Position numbers and translations under genes: made by a program. The notes under the pieces were generated by a model. The model was not told the origin of the DNA. It made no database searches and saw nothing but the letters and a program-made list of their open reading frames with translations. A stretch of DNA of 64,000 nt from Hydractinia symbiolongicarpus. Its lineage: Eukaryota; Cnidaria; Hydrozoa; Anthoathecata; Hydractiniidae. Shown one piece after another: positions 22,718 through 34,486 of this stretch. The DNA lies in contig NC_079876.1 of assembly GCF_029227915.1 (NCBI RefSeq), positions 30,229,828-30,293,827 of the forward strand, read 5' to 3'. Numbering within the stretch: the first letter of the stretch is position 1; each line of letters starts with the position of its first letter.

Positions 22718-25185
22718 CCCTTTCACTCCCAGTCCTCCGCACAGCGGGTGATAAGAAACCCGTGATTTTATCCTGTCCTCCGCCCAGCGGGAGATCAAGT
22801 TGGGTGCGTTTTTAGGGCGCGATTCCTTGTTTTTATTGCACAAACGGCGCCTTGTTCGAAAGCTGATGAAATCCGCGGCTATTTACAGGAATCTAAATCA
22901 AAAAATCTCATTCACAACGATTTTCAGACGATTTTGAATTTTGTCTAGAAAAATGTCAGGACAAAAAAATGACATATGACATGAATGATATAGTTAATTT
23001 TATGACTGAAAGTGATGGGGAAATTGATCTTGGGGAAGATTTTGATGACACTGATGACAGTGATTGGGAGTATAATAAAGAAGAAAGAAGAAAAGCTGTC
23101 CCTGAACCAAACCACCCTGCAACTGCACCTGCAGCACCGTTACTCAACACCGGTGAGGAGTCTGCTACCGACCAAAGTGTACAAGATAGTGACGATAAAG
23201 ACAATTTGCCATTGAACTTATTGCGTCCTGACAACCACAATGCTGATATTGGCACAGTTGAGACAGAGAAAAATACAAGCCACTGAAAATGAGGGAGACA
23301 AAAACAACAACAATAATAACAATAACGCTGACAGATGGTTAGGACGTGGCAGAGGTTGTGTTCGAGGTTGAGGACGAGGTCGTGCAAGGGGACGTGGTAG
23401 AGGTAGAGGACGTGGCAGAGGTAGAGAACAACTGCAACCTAATGGTAATGATGAACAGAATTGGAGCTGGGAGAAGGAAAGGGAGGTTGGTATTGACAAT
23501 GAGATATGTGTACCATATTTGGACGAAGAGCGCATAAAAGTTCCTCTACCTGATGACTTTTTTTCGCTCTACCTAACCGATGAAATATTTCAGCTTCTCG
23601 TTGATGAAACAAATCGGTTTGCTGAACAATATTTTGAACATAACCCTGAAAAAAGGAACAATACATATGCTGGGATGTGGTTACAAGTAACGTTGGAAGA
23701 AATGAAGTCATTTATTGCTATTATTTTGTTGATGGGTATAATTCACAAACCGTCAATTGATATGTACTGGGTGACAGATGAATTGTTATGTACTCCTGTT
23801 GTTTCTAAAATCATGACAAGAAACAGATTCCAACTAATTCTGAAGTTCTTGCACTTCAATAATAATGAAGATCCTAACTTTGATCCACAAAACGAAGATA
23901 GGGACAGCCTTCACAAAGTGAGACCGCTGATTGAGATGCTGCGTGAACGATGTTATGCTGTTTACTACCCAGGACAGAACTTGAGTGTTGATGAGTCTCT
24001 CGTACTTTTCAAAGGTCGTTTGAAGTTCAAACAGTATATACATCCGGACTAAACGAGCAAGGTCGGAATCAAACTTTATGAACTTTGTACCTCCAGTGGA
24101 ATAACTCTTGATTTTTTAGTGTACTGTGGAAAAGGTATGTTTTATGATGACGACGGCAATGAAGGGATGCCAACGACTGAACGTATTTCTGCATCATTGA
24201 TGGTCCCGTACTTTTACAAAAATCACATCTTATTTACTGATAACTTCTACACCAGTCCGAGTCTTGCTGAATACTTTTTAAACCATGGCACCCATCTTTG
24301 CGGAACAGTTAGAAGTAATCGTAAACATTTCTGCAAGGATATCATCGATGTCGCGTTGGAAAAAGGAGAAGCATCTTTTTACAGATCAACCAACAACAAC
24401 AAAATAGTTGTTTCAAAATACAGAGCTGCAAAGGACAAATCTGGTAACAAACCAAAAATTGTTTTTTTGCTATCAACATGTCATTCAGCCATAATGTCAG
24501 AAACTGGTCAGGCAAACAAAGATGGTGTAGCGATCCGCAAATCCACTATGATAAAATCGTACAACAGCCACATGGGAGGTGTTGACATGGTCGATCAGCA
24601 GCTGCATAACATAGATGTCCTCAGAAAACACTACAAGTGGTACAAAAAGGTTGCTTTCAGATTGATTATGCAAGCAGTATTGAATTCCCACAAACTTTTT
24701 CAGTTTCGCACTGGGAACGAAAAGAAGACCTTCTTGGAATTCCTACAGGATGTTATTGCAAGTTTAGCCAAGCAGAATGAGCTACCACAGAACTATGTCC
24801 CTGATGATGGTAGAGAGAGACTTACTGGTAGACATTTTCCATCAGTACAAGTTGCAGACGAAGATGCAAAAGACAAGAGGCCGTCCAAAAATTGCCGTGT
24901 TTGTTATGCAAAAAATAAGCGCACCGATAAAGGCCGTCCGCTGAAGACTGTCTATATTTGTGAAAAGTGTCCATCACAGCCAGGACTTCACCCTGACAAA
25001 TGCTTTGAGATCTATATATCATACTCAAGAGCATTTTGGTGAATAAAGGGATGTTTTTGCTAATATTATGTAGAAACAATACGCGTACATTTTGTCACCT
25101 TTATGAACTTTTTAAAAGTTATGACGTCATCAGTACCGTTTATGATGTAAATTTTTCTCTTTTTTTGGTTCTATTTGTTGTAAGG
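22718..25185 (+). mobile_element. piggyBac transposon, right end missing
   Basis: It starts CCCTTTCACTCCCAG directly after TTAA (22714-22717), the known piggyBac target. Two subterminal TCCTCCGC.CAGCGGG repeats follow (22732, 22773). Copy 2 shows the uninterrupted site at 59401-59404. The element continues past its transposase to 25185, where a gypsy LTR begins. Its right inverted end and second TTAA are not in the window. Confidence 0.88.
22969..25042 (+). pseudogene. piggyBac transposase, inactivated
   Basis: The N-terminal part (22969-23286) is acidic, starting MTYDMNDIVNFMTESDGE. After a one-base frame change near 23275-23300 comes an Arg-Gly-rich stretch with an in-frame TGA near 23369. 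The DDE_Tnp_1_7 catalytic region follows from 23519, and a TAA at 24050-24052 breaks it in the same frame before it resumes to 25042. Catalytic acidic positions expected for piggyBac are visible in LSVDESLVLFKGR, FTDNFYTSP and GGVDMVDQQLHNIDV. A Cys-rich C terminus (CRVC, CEKC, HPDKC) fits the family zinc-binding domain. With one frameshift and two stops it cannot make a full transposase. The RG-rich segment is unusual next to the family members I know. Confidence 0.9.
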
Positions 25186-25500
25186 TGTTGGACAGACAAG
25201 AACACTTGTGTATGTTGTTAAATATATTATATAGCTCCTCACTTGTTACATGTCTGTTGCCTACTGATACAGGCTAGCACACCCATTGACCATACCTGGA
25301 CTCTCCATCCTACAGCTAAAGGAGAGTCTTGACTAGAGCCCAGGTGGTCAGGGGAAAGTACAGGACAGAACAGCAAAACAAACATGGCTGACTCACTGCA
25401 AAACAAATACACAAATGCCATGTTTGCAGGACAGGGAACACTGAGATATAAATATAACAAACTATATACAATTTACAGATATCAAAACAGTTCTCCTACA
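25186..25500 (-). repeat. 3' LTR of the gypsy element
   Basis: On the minus strand the block starts TGTAGGAGAACTG at 25500 and ends GTCTGTCCAACA at 25186 (TG..CA). It is preceded immediately by the purine tract TTGGGGAGAG, as expected for a polypurine tract before a 3' LTR. A TATA-like CTATATAATATATT lies near its end. No second LTR is in the window, so this rests on position, ends and purine tract. Confidence 0.72.
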
Positions 25501-25850
25501 CTCTCCCCAACTTTCTGAAGATATCGCCATAACTTAACAACCAAATAAATCGTAACTCTGCAACGACTCGTAATTAGATCCAATCGACTGCCAATCACGC
25601 ATGAATATCCAACCATCACCAACCATCGGAATTTACGTTGATAACACATTCAATATGTTTCAATGATATATTGACTTGAATACAGTTCAATTTCAATATT
25701 TTCTTTCCATCAGTCATTTACGTTGAATTTACGTTGAACTACGTGTAATTTTTTTTTTTTTGTAACACATGGTATAACTTCTTAGGAGCTAGTATGGCGT
25801 ACGGGTGACAGAGCTTGAAATCCCTCCACAAGAGTGACAATGGCTGCTAA

Positions 25851-26212
25851 CATTTGTCTACTAAGTTAGGTTCACTCTAAGAGCTTACTAACCGCCTCGA
25901 CTTTGGCAGACCAATTGGTTAATTGGTGATTGACATTTTGTCTACTAAGCTAGGTTCACTCAAAGAGCTTACTAGCCGCCTCGACCTTGTCAGACCAATT
26001 TGTTGAAAACCACGGAGGGTGACATTGGTGATTGACATTTGTCTACTAAGCTAGGTTCACTCAAAGAGCTTACTAGCCGCCTCGACTTTGTCAGACCAAT
26101 TTGTTGAAAACCACGGAGGGTGACATTGGTGATTGACATTTGTCTACTAAGCTAGGTTCACTCAAAGAGCTTACTAGCCGCCTCGACTTTGTCAGACCAA
26201 TTTGTTCCCAAC
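25851..26212. repeat. Four tandem 84-101-bp units in the gypsy 3' region
   Basis: The motif GTCTACTAAGCTAGGTTCAC recurs at 25856, 25940, 26041 and 26142 (spacings 84, 101, 101), each followed by AGAGCTTACTAGCCGCCTCG. The last two units are nearly identical. Confidence 0.9.
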
Positions 26213-26447
26213 CACAGAAGAGTTCTCCTTGTCCATGAGATGTCCATAGAAGGTAGTACATAAAAAAAAGAGAATCAGTAATTAACATATTTCCTTCATC
26301 AGCACGCTAGCAGATATGAAGCACTTTTGTTTCTACAGTGACTGAGTGTATACTTCTCAGTCGAAACACAGCATTTTGGTATACCCAACACATGTAATTA
26401 CATACAAAACTGCATCTGTTTTATCCCTCCCTTAACTATATAGTACC

Positions 26448-29400
26448 TTATCTCCCCTTGGATATTCTGAAAGGTTTTGAACTATAGTAAGCATTTCCAT
26501 CAGAGTCATATGTTAGTATTTTAGGGGGTCTTCTCTCCCTTTTTGGACGTCTCTTTACCTCTGATCTGTCTTCCGTGATATCTGACGCTCCTTCTGTATT
26601 ATCATCTCCCATAGTTGTCTCTTCCAAAGCATAATTATCCAATCCATCACTCTCCACTGTACTGTCCAATTCCTCTGTGGGCTCACCTGCGCTTCCCTCG
26701 TCTCCTCGGGTCTCAACTATGCTCTCCACTCCTCCCTCCCCTACAATCCTGACGTCAGGTAAACTATGTTTTCTTTTTCTTTTTTGCAACTTCCGCATCA
26801 AATACCTCTTAAGCGAGTTTGGTAAGTCGTCATCTGAGTCTGAAGTATCACTAGAAATAATTTCTTCTTCAGCTATCTTTCTGCTAGGTTTCTTGACCAT
26901 CGTTTTTTTCGTGGATTGTTCTTCTTTGGGAAGTAGGTTACATTTCATAAGAAGATTTCTATGTAATGTTCTAATATTTCCTTTCCCATCTTCCTGCTTG
27001 ACTTTGTACACTGGTATGTTTGGAAAACATTCAACTACTTGGAAAACCTTATCCTCCCAATATGAGCGTAGTTTCCCAGTTCCTCCTCTCTCTGATAGGT
27101 TTCTTACTAATACTCTGTCTCCTTCACTTATTTCACCACCATGTTGTTTCTTGTCATAATGCGACTTACTCTCAGCAGATGCCTTTGTGGAATGGTTAGC
27201 TGCAATATCACAAGCTTGTTGAAGGGACGTCTTCCACTGATCAATAAAATCTTTCTGGGACCTAGTACATCCATCCCTATCCTCTATCTGGAGCATGTAA
27301 TCTATGGGAAGCCTGCTTTCTCTACCAAACATCAAAAAGTGAGGGGTATAACCAGTTGACCTACAGACTGTACTGTTATAAGCAAAAATGAGCTTTTTCA
27401 CATGGTCTTTCCAGTTATTCTTTTGTTCCTTATTCAGTGTCTTCAACATGTTAATAACTGTTCGATTTAACCGCTCGCAGTGTCCATTACCCATTGGGTG
27501 ATATGGTGTGGTATTTGATTTTTTTATACCTGACAATTCCTGTAATCTATTCCATAGTTTGTTGTTAAACTCGCTACCTCTGTCATGATGGATTCTTTTA
27601 GGAAAGCCAAAGTTTAGTACAAAGTCATTAAATATTTTGTCTGCAGCGGCTTTTGCTGACTTGGTTTTTGTGGCATAGGCTTGGGAAAAACGTGTAAAAC
27701 TATCTATTACAACTAACAGATATTCAAAGCCTCCCTTACATCTATCTAGATGCAGAAAATCAATGGATATGATTTCGAATGGTCGTGTACTACTTATCGC
27801 TCCCATAGGTGCTCTTTGCTCCTTACTTGGTCTTTTATCTTTTAGACATTTGCATTTCTTGGTGACATACTCAGAAATATCCTTTGCCATACTGGGCCAG
27901 TAAAACCTTTTCTTTGCCAAATCGATAACACGATCACTGCCCAGGTGTCCCATATTCTCATGTAGTTGAACATAAATTAATTTATGGTACCTTGATGGCA
28001 TAACAATCTGTGTATTTTGAGTTGTTACCTTAACAAGTATCTTCTCTTTATTTGTTAACTGTAGGTTATCAAAGTACCTTAACAACTGTTTGGTTTTTCT
28101 TGGTAACGCTTTGATTTGACATATCTGTGGCTTTTTTCCAATCAAAACAGCTTTGTATACTGGTCCTATGATATTATCGTTTATTTGCCAGTTTCGCAAC
28201 TCTGTCAATTCAATTCTTTCTACATCAATGGCAGTGTCTGCGTCAAAGAACGATAAAGCATTTATACTAACTGGTGTGTCAGTTGTTGTATGCAGCACAG
28301 AAGTAAGTATTGCATTTATTGATTGAATACTGATGTTTTCTGTATGATTCTTAAAGCAGTGCATTCTTGATAGATAGTCACAATCATTACTCATCTTACC
28401 GGGTCTGTATTTTACGGTGAACTGGAATTGAGATAGAGCTGATACCCATCGGAGACCAGTAGCATTGAGTTTTGCTGTTGTTAAAACATAGGATAAAGGG
28501 TTATTGTCTGAATACACAGTGAAAGGTTTGCTGTAATAAAGGTACTCATGAAATTTGTCACATATAGCCCACTTTAGGGCCAAGAATTCCAATTTTCCTG
28601 AATGTAAGTGGTAATTCTTTTCTGGAGGTGTTAATGTTCTAGACGCATAAGCTATTACCTTAAGAACATCATTTTGCATTTGATACAACACTGCACCCAA
28701 ACCAGTTTGTGAAGCGTCACAATGTAGGATGAATGGTTGATTAAAATCTGGGTATGCCATGATCTCGGGTGATTTTAATCTTTCAACAAGGCTATTAACA
28801 ATTTCAAGATGGGCAGGTTTCCAGTCAATCTTTTCTAAAGACGCTTTCTGACCTTTGCTTTTCTTAGCACTATTTACTCTGCTATCTTCCTCTCCATGAT
28901 ATGGGATTGAAATCAAATCATAAAGTGGCTTCACTTTTCTAGCAAAATCTTTTATAGTTGAACGATAATATCCAAGAAAACCCAGCAAACTTCTCAATTC
29001 TCCTACATTCTTAGGTGATCTGTTGATTTTCTCAAGAGCTTCAATGGTTCCAGGATCATCCATATATCCTTCAGCCGTGATTATTTTGCCTAAATACTTT
29101 ACAGACTTCTTAAAAAGGCAACATTTCTTTGGGTTAAGCTTTGCTCCATTCTCAATCAATTTTTTGAAAATCCTTCCCAAATCATCAAGGTGGTCTTCGA
29201 ACGTTCCGCTGTAACCAATTATATCATCCATATATGGAAAACAGATCTCATCCTTTAATTCCCCAAGGCATTCATTCATAAAGCGCTGAAACTTTGGTGG
29301 GGCATTCTTTAGACCATACGGTATCCTGATCCACTCATACAGGGCCCATTGTGTAGAGAATGCTGTATACTTTTGGGATTCTGGATTGACATATCCTTGA

Positions 29401-31028
29401 TGGTATGCTTGGGAAAGATCCAAGGTGGAGAACCACAATTTTCCAGCAAGGTTGTCAATGATATCGTGCACCCTTGGTATTGGCATGCGATCAGGGATAG
29501 TTTTGGCATTTAAATCTCTGTAATCTACACAAAGTCTCAGTGAGCCATCTTTTTTTCTAACACATACTACAGGGCTGGAATAAGGAGAATCTGAAGTTTT
29601 AATCCATCCATTCAATTCTAGATTTTTCAGGTGGTCTTTTACCTCTTGGTGGAGCTGCTTAGGAATACGTCTGTAAGCCTTTTGAACTGGAATGTTGTCA
29701 CTAAGCTTGATGTCTAATTGCAGCTTCTTAAGACTTCCAATATCATCATGATCTCTAGAGAAAGCCTTATTATACTTTCTGAGAAGAAATTCTACTTTTT
29801 CCCTTTGTTCATCTTTCAGGTGTGTGAGATCCACAGGTGGTAGCCAATCATTCTCTTCCGACATGATAACATTTTCGGTATCTAGAGCACTCACATTAAC
29901 ACAATTAGCATTCATAGCGGTCATGGTTCCTCTAGCATACGAAGCTTCTCCAATTAATTTTTGGGCTTGTAGTTTTATATCAACACTGTTGTAGTTTGCG
30001 ATAGGAAACACAAGTTTTGATTTTCTTTGCTTGATGATACAGTCTTGCGATTTCAAATCCTCTGCTAATTTTGGTGAAACAAATAGGTCCTCATTCGCTT
30101 TTTCCAGTCCTCTGACTTTACATTTTACCAACACCATGCTGTTTGCAGGAACTATAACAGTTTCAGACACAAATACTTTTCCACTATCCTCCTTTCTATC
30201 TTCCTGTACAGCCTTCACTAATTTTAGCGGTTCAACAAGGGTTGGTAAAGCTGATAGTAAGACATCCAACAGGGTTTCATTTCCTCCCTCCTTCTGAATG
30301 ATAAATTTCATCAGATTAAATCCAATTATTGGGGTAGAAATCTGGTCCTTGGTAACAAGAAACGGGGTATTTATGACAATGTTATGGTTTGGTAAGGACA
30401 ACGGTAAAACAGTTACACCAACAAGATTTAGTTCAGTGTTGTTCGCTGCTCTCAACGATATTTTCTCACTATTTCTATCCATGAAATCCTGAACAGGGTA
30501 AATATCTTTCTGTGGTAACTTTTCCTCTAACCACTGTTGACTGACTAAGCAACACATGCTTCCTGTATCCAGCAACCCCTCAAATTCTTTATTTTCTACT
30601 CTAACTTTAATCAAAGCTTTATCTCCAATCAAGTCCACTATTTCCTTTCTGCATAGGCTACTAGCAGTGACTGGGTTCGCATCAAGAGAGTAAACAAATG
30701 TTTGGGTATCACATACATTGTTAGAGTTATCCTTAAGACTATTTTTAACATGATTAACAATACCAGCAGACTGAAATGTTTCAGACGGCATCTGCGAAAC
30801 AACATTATTTTCAGCAGGTAAAACAGGTTCAGACAAAACATTTTCAGGTGTAGTAGAAACATAACGCGGACAAACATGATCACATTTTACATTAGATACA
30901 CTATTAGTAGTTTCAAAAGAACAATTTTTCTCACCAGACACATGCAGCTTTCCTCCACACAAAACACAAACATGATGAAACAACGACAAATCAGTTTGGG
31001 TTACCATATTTACAAATTTACCGGACAA
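26448..31028 (-). CDS. Gypsy-type Pol polyprotein (protease, RT, RNase H, integrase), N terminus truncated
   Basis: A 1526-residue open frame, undamaged inside. In order: a Cys/His cluster near residues 18-53, a retropepsin-like protease with LLDTGS (about 152-157), reverse transcriptase from about 440 with the catalytic YMDD at 599-602, RNase H from about 765 (ILHCDASQTGLGAVLY), an integrase zinc-binding H..H..C..C segment, then an integrase core with SIDFLHLD, HHDRGSEFN and GHCERLNR for the D,D,E triad. A Ser/Asp-rich tail follows. The frame stays open upstream to about 31106, so 31028 (a TTG codon) is not a real start; the first ATG is at 31007. Gag is not seen. The intact frame suggests a young insertion. 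Confidence 0.92.
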   Translation of the reverse strand: MSGKFVNMVTQTDLSLFHHVCVLCGGKLHVSGEKNCSFETTNSVSNVKCDHVCPRYVSTTPENVLSEPVLPAENNVVSQMPSETFQSAGIVNHVKNSLKDNSNNVCDTQTFVYSLDANPVTASSLCRKEIVDLIGDKALIKVRVENKEFEGLLDTGSMCCLVSQQWLEEKLPQKDIYPVQDFMDRNSEKISLRAANNTELNLVGVTVLPLSLPNHNIVINTPFLVTKDQISTPIIGFNLMKFIIQKEGGNETLLDVLLSALPTLVEPLKLVKAVQEDRKEDSGKVFVSETVIVPANSMVLVKCKVRGLEKANEDLFVSPKLAEDLKSQDCIIKQRKSKLVFPIANYNSVDIKLQAQKLIGEASYARGTMTAMNANCVNVSALDTENVIMSEENDWLPPVDLTHLKDEQREKVEFLLRKYNKAFSRDHDDIGSLKKLQLDIKLSDNIPVQKAYRRIPKQLHQEVKDHLKNLELNGWIKTSDSPYSSPVVCVRKKDGSLRLCVDYRDLNAKTIPDRMPIPRVHDIIDNLAGKLWFSTLDLSQAYHQGYVNPESQKYTAFSTQWALYEWIRIPYGLKNAPPKFQRFMNECLGELKDEICFPYMDDIIGYSGTFEDHLDDLGRIFKKLIENGAKLNPKKCCLFKKSVKYLGKIITAEGYMDDPGTIEALEKINRSPKNVGELRSLLGFLGYYRSTIKDFARKVKPLYDLISIPYHGEEDSRVNSAKKSKGQKASLEKIDWKPAHLEIVNSLVERLKSPEIMAYPDFNQPFILHCDASQTGLGAVLYQMQNDVLKVIAYASRTLTPPEKNYHLHSGKLEFLALKWAICDKFHEYLYYSKPFTVYSDNNPLSYVLTTAKLNATGLRWVSALSQFQFTVKYRPGKMSNDCDYLSRMHCFKNHTENISIQSINAILTSVLHTTTDTPVSINALSFFDADTAIDVERIELTELRNWQINDNIIGPVYKAVLIGKKPQICQIKALPRKTKQLLRYFDNLQLTNKEKILVKVTTQNTQIVMPSRYHKLIYVQLHENMGHLGSDRVIDLAKKRFYWPSMAKDISEYVTKKCKCLKDKRPSKEQRAPMGAISSTRPFEIISIDFLHLDRCKGGFEYLLVVIDSFTRFSQAYATKTKSAKAAADKIFNDFVLNFGFPKRIHHDRGSEFNNKLWNRLQELSGIKKSNTTPYHPMGNGHCERLNRTVINMLKTLNKEQKNNWKDHVKKLIFAYNSTVCRSTGYTPHFLMFGRESRLPIDYMLQIEDRDGCTRSQKDFIDQWKTSLQQACDIAANHSTKASAESKSHYDKKQHGGEISEGDRVLVRNLSERGGTGKLRSYWEDKVFQVVECFPNIPVYKVKQEDGKGNIRTLHRNLLMKCNLLPKEEQSTKKTMVKKPSRKIAEEEIISSDTSDSDDDLPNSLKRYLMRKLQKRKRKHSLPDVRIVGEGGVESIVETRGDEGSAGEPTEELDSTVESDGLDNYALEETTMGDDNTEGASDITEDRSEVKRRPKRERRPPKILTYDSDGNAYYSSKPFRISKGR

Positions 31029-32035
31029 ATATTCCGGTACCGATTTTTCATTGTTACGGTTTTTATTTACATTAGTTGAAGTCGCACCGCCCGACCCAAC
31101 TTTTCACCCAAAATTTCAGTTCTTCATGTAGGAACAAAAGAAACTAAAAAATGTAAGGATAGATAACAACAGACCATATTTAGACGCCATCTTAAAGTTT
31201 CTTCAATTGCATCGCATACAGCAGCTGGATATAGACTTGTTGCAAAATGAATTCCTCTACATTTTCTTAATAAACATAAAACCATCGCAACTTTTATTTT
31301 ATTTATTTTTTGTTAAAAACACACCCTCTGGTGTATTTATAATCATATGTTGGATACATATATAATGTATTCAATTTGTCCACACTGTCAAATGTAAATT
31401 TTTGAAGCCTCAATTCATGTTGTCGCGTTCACCACAAGCTTTCAACATAGAACGATCTGCTTAAGTTGTTGTAATCAAAAAAATTTTGTAACATGTTTGT
31501 TGCTTATGATCTGCTTACAACATTCACATTTTTGCTTGCTCAGCGAGGTTCATACTCTAATCAAGCATGACGCTTACACGACTGTTGGAACAAAAAAATT
31601 GTCGGGAAATATTTATCATTTTATAATTCTTTTTTATTTGTTTATCTAATGACTCCAGGCTGGCTGCTTACCAGTTCCTTCGTTTTTTTTGAAAAATTTA
31701 AGTGTTATTTTGCTTAAGGAAAGCGCGTACATAGGATAGGGTGTGGCTATAAAACCTACAGAAATAATCTTTACTTTTAGCGACAGTCACATAGATGGAG
31801 CACCGTAACTTGGCGAGTAAGCTTTTATAAAAAGAGCTCTCCAAGTTTTAGGAAGAAGATTAATTAGATTTGGTTAACTAACAGTATCAAACATGAAGTA
31901 TCTAGATCTTTTCCTTAGCAACTCGAAATTTAGAAAGTAATTTTTTTTTTGGTCAAAAAGAGTCCCTTTAAACACTTTCTAAAATATGACGTTCCTCATA
32001 TGTTGACAAGGAAATCATTTTACAGCAGGTGATGT

Positions 32036-32127
32036 ACAACTTTGTTCCAAGGACCTTTTTGTTTTCATCGACGCTGCGCTTGTCTGATATGCAAAAAGAG
32101 ACAACAGGTCCTGGGATCGAGGTTGGG
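32036..32127. mobile_element. MITE relic, copy 2
   Basis: Duplicate of the relic at 6103-6194, with the same CCTGGGATCGAGGTT end. Confidence 0.45.
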
Positions 32128-34181
32128 TAATGTAGAAAGAGGGCTGGGACAAATCGTTGTCAAAACTTGAATAAAATTTTAATGAAAAAATAATAAATTG
32201 GCGCCAAGCTGATAAAACAGTGAAAAGTCACATTTTATAGACGTGACGAAATACTTTTGTCGCTTGAAATCTGAAAATATAATTTTTTATAACATTACTT
32301 TTTAAATTAAAGAGGCTACGAACCGGTTAAAATGCTCACACTCCGTATATCCCGCGCCTATATTAAAAATCCGGCAAACGTGTTTCGCGCTTTGAATAGA
32401 CCAGCGCACTTTGCTCGCTGGTTCAATATTTCTTTTCGAAAAGTGTATTACAAAGAATATTTCAGCGAGACTCATTCTGGATGAAAACATGACGAAGACT
32501 GGAGTAGATAAAAATTCTAGATATATCTATATGTTCGAGTCTGTAAATTACATACATGCCGGAAAAACAGCCAATTTTGTTTTTCGCCGCCATCAGCTCG
32601 ACTTTCGTGTAATTCACTAAAGTCGAAAACCAACAGCCGTTCCGTAGCCCCTAACATATTTTTAATGTTAGATATTATTACACCACATTTCTTTTATTGA
32701 GAACCAGGAAATTTTACTACAGCCTGAGGTGTTTTATGTTTGTCACGTGTTTGACTTGAAAGCGTTTTTATTTTCAGTAACTTTCAGACTTGTTGTTCTT
32801 AGAAAATTGTTGTGCAAAGAGTGGATTAAAGGTTTCTCACAAAACTCTACCTTAATCAGCGAAAATTAAATTTCAATATAACAAAGTTTTAATACTTCAT
32901 TTAACCTTATTTATGTCGGTAATTTTTGCGGGGGGTCAGCGGGGTAATTTTGTAATAATGCGCACACCGCAGAAGTTGCACACAGCCCATTTTCAACGCT
33001 CCTTACCAGCCCTCCATTGTCCTACATATCTGCCTAAGCAGAACTCTCACAACATTCTTCCGGCTGCAGAGCATTTGACAGGAGATTTTGATTTGCCATT
33101 TGTGATATTTACGCAATAAGCTGTAAATGTGTGTACCTTTCACGCTTAATAGTCGGCAAATAAGGTGTTCGATAATTTTTTTGTCTTTCCAGTTTATTAT
33201 TGTTCTACGGCTTTAGCCGGTAGAACTTTAAAATGGGCTCCTTTTTTGTCGCCGTTTTTACTACCGAGACTAGTGAAGCACGGCAGGATACCAGTCTAGT
33301 GTAGCGGTACAGGAATTATTAGTTTTTTTAATGTTATAACAGACTACTCTGTTGCACAAGGTGCAAATACCTAATATTTTTACAAATTAATCATTTTGCA
33401 TATTATTTTATGTTCAGTTGGTTTCGCTAATACCAAACTGCAACGGTCGTTTGTTATCTTTTAAGGGATCTGGAATTTACCGAAGCTAGATTTGTATTTC
33501 GTACAACAGCCTAAAATTCGTTTTAAAAAACAAAATAAATCAGAAATAGTTGTTTTTTATCGATTTTTACGTTTTATTTAGGTTTCATAAAAAAGAAGTG
33601 TTTACAAACCTGAACTTATTTTTCTACTACTTTCATATTTTTGTTGAAATAATAACGCAAGCATTTTTCTGCACAATTAAGTAAATACTCCCCGGTAGCG
33701 GACTTTTAATCAGTAATACAGCGTAGAACTTTCTGCCAAAACGGCTGGTTTATTTTATAATAACACTATTTGATAAGAAATTTAAATGGTTTTCAGAATA
33801 TATACTTTACTTCGCAGCTTAAGAAGACAGTATTCTCAACATGGGGTAATAGGTGTTTCATGCAATCTTGAGCAAAATAAAATTTTAACACCGCTGATAA
33901 TTACACTACAACTTGTAATATGCCATGTTGTCCTACAGACCTCCTTTGACGGCCTTATAACACTTTCGATCTTTTCTGGTACCACAAATCCCGAAGTATT
34001 TCCTAAGTTCATCGAAACGTTTTAGAAAACTGCGGACGAGACTCACAATCATAGAATGCGAAAAATCTCAATATTTATGCTCTTTAGCTCTTTGCATTTA
34101 TATTATTATTCCAAATATTTATACAGGATATAGCTACTTCGGTGTTTGAAACACTGTTATCAATGTGGGTTCTGTGTTAAA

Positions 34182-34353
34182 TATACATTAGGTATACACC
34201 TCGGCATTGCCTACCCAATTTCCCTCACATGGCATGGGTTGACCCGTAGCTGTGGTGAAAACACTTGCTAAGCATGCCCGCGCTGTGGACCGAACCACGG
34301 ACCCATTGATTACAAAGCAAACGCCATAACCACAAGGCCACGCGCTACATATC
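34182..34353 (-). mobile_element. tRNA-derived SINE, copy 2
   Basis: Duplicate of the SINE at 8249-8420, with the same A-box-like and B-box-like blocks. Confidence 0.68.
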
Positions 34354-34486
34354 CCAACCTTTCTAATTTTTACTAATCATGTTTAAGTTCTCTGGTGCTC
34401 CTCTACTTTCACAAAACCTTCAGTGGCAGCAATGAGACCTAAAACAACAGTTGTGATCCTCAAAGCAGAAAGAAAATTTGTTGATT

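Larger units (their letters stand above)
25186..31109 (-). mobile_element. Ty3/gypsy-type LTR retrotransposon, 5'-truncated, inserted in piggyBac
   Basis: It consists of a 3' LTR (25186-25500), a 3' non-coding region with four tandem units, and a pol-type ORF. It sits in the 3' part of the piggyBac element. The 5' LTR, primer binding site and any gag are absent because sequence identical to 5177 onward begins at 31110, only 82 bp upstream of the first listed codon. Confidence 0.82.
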
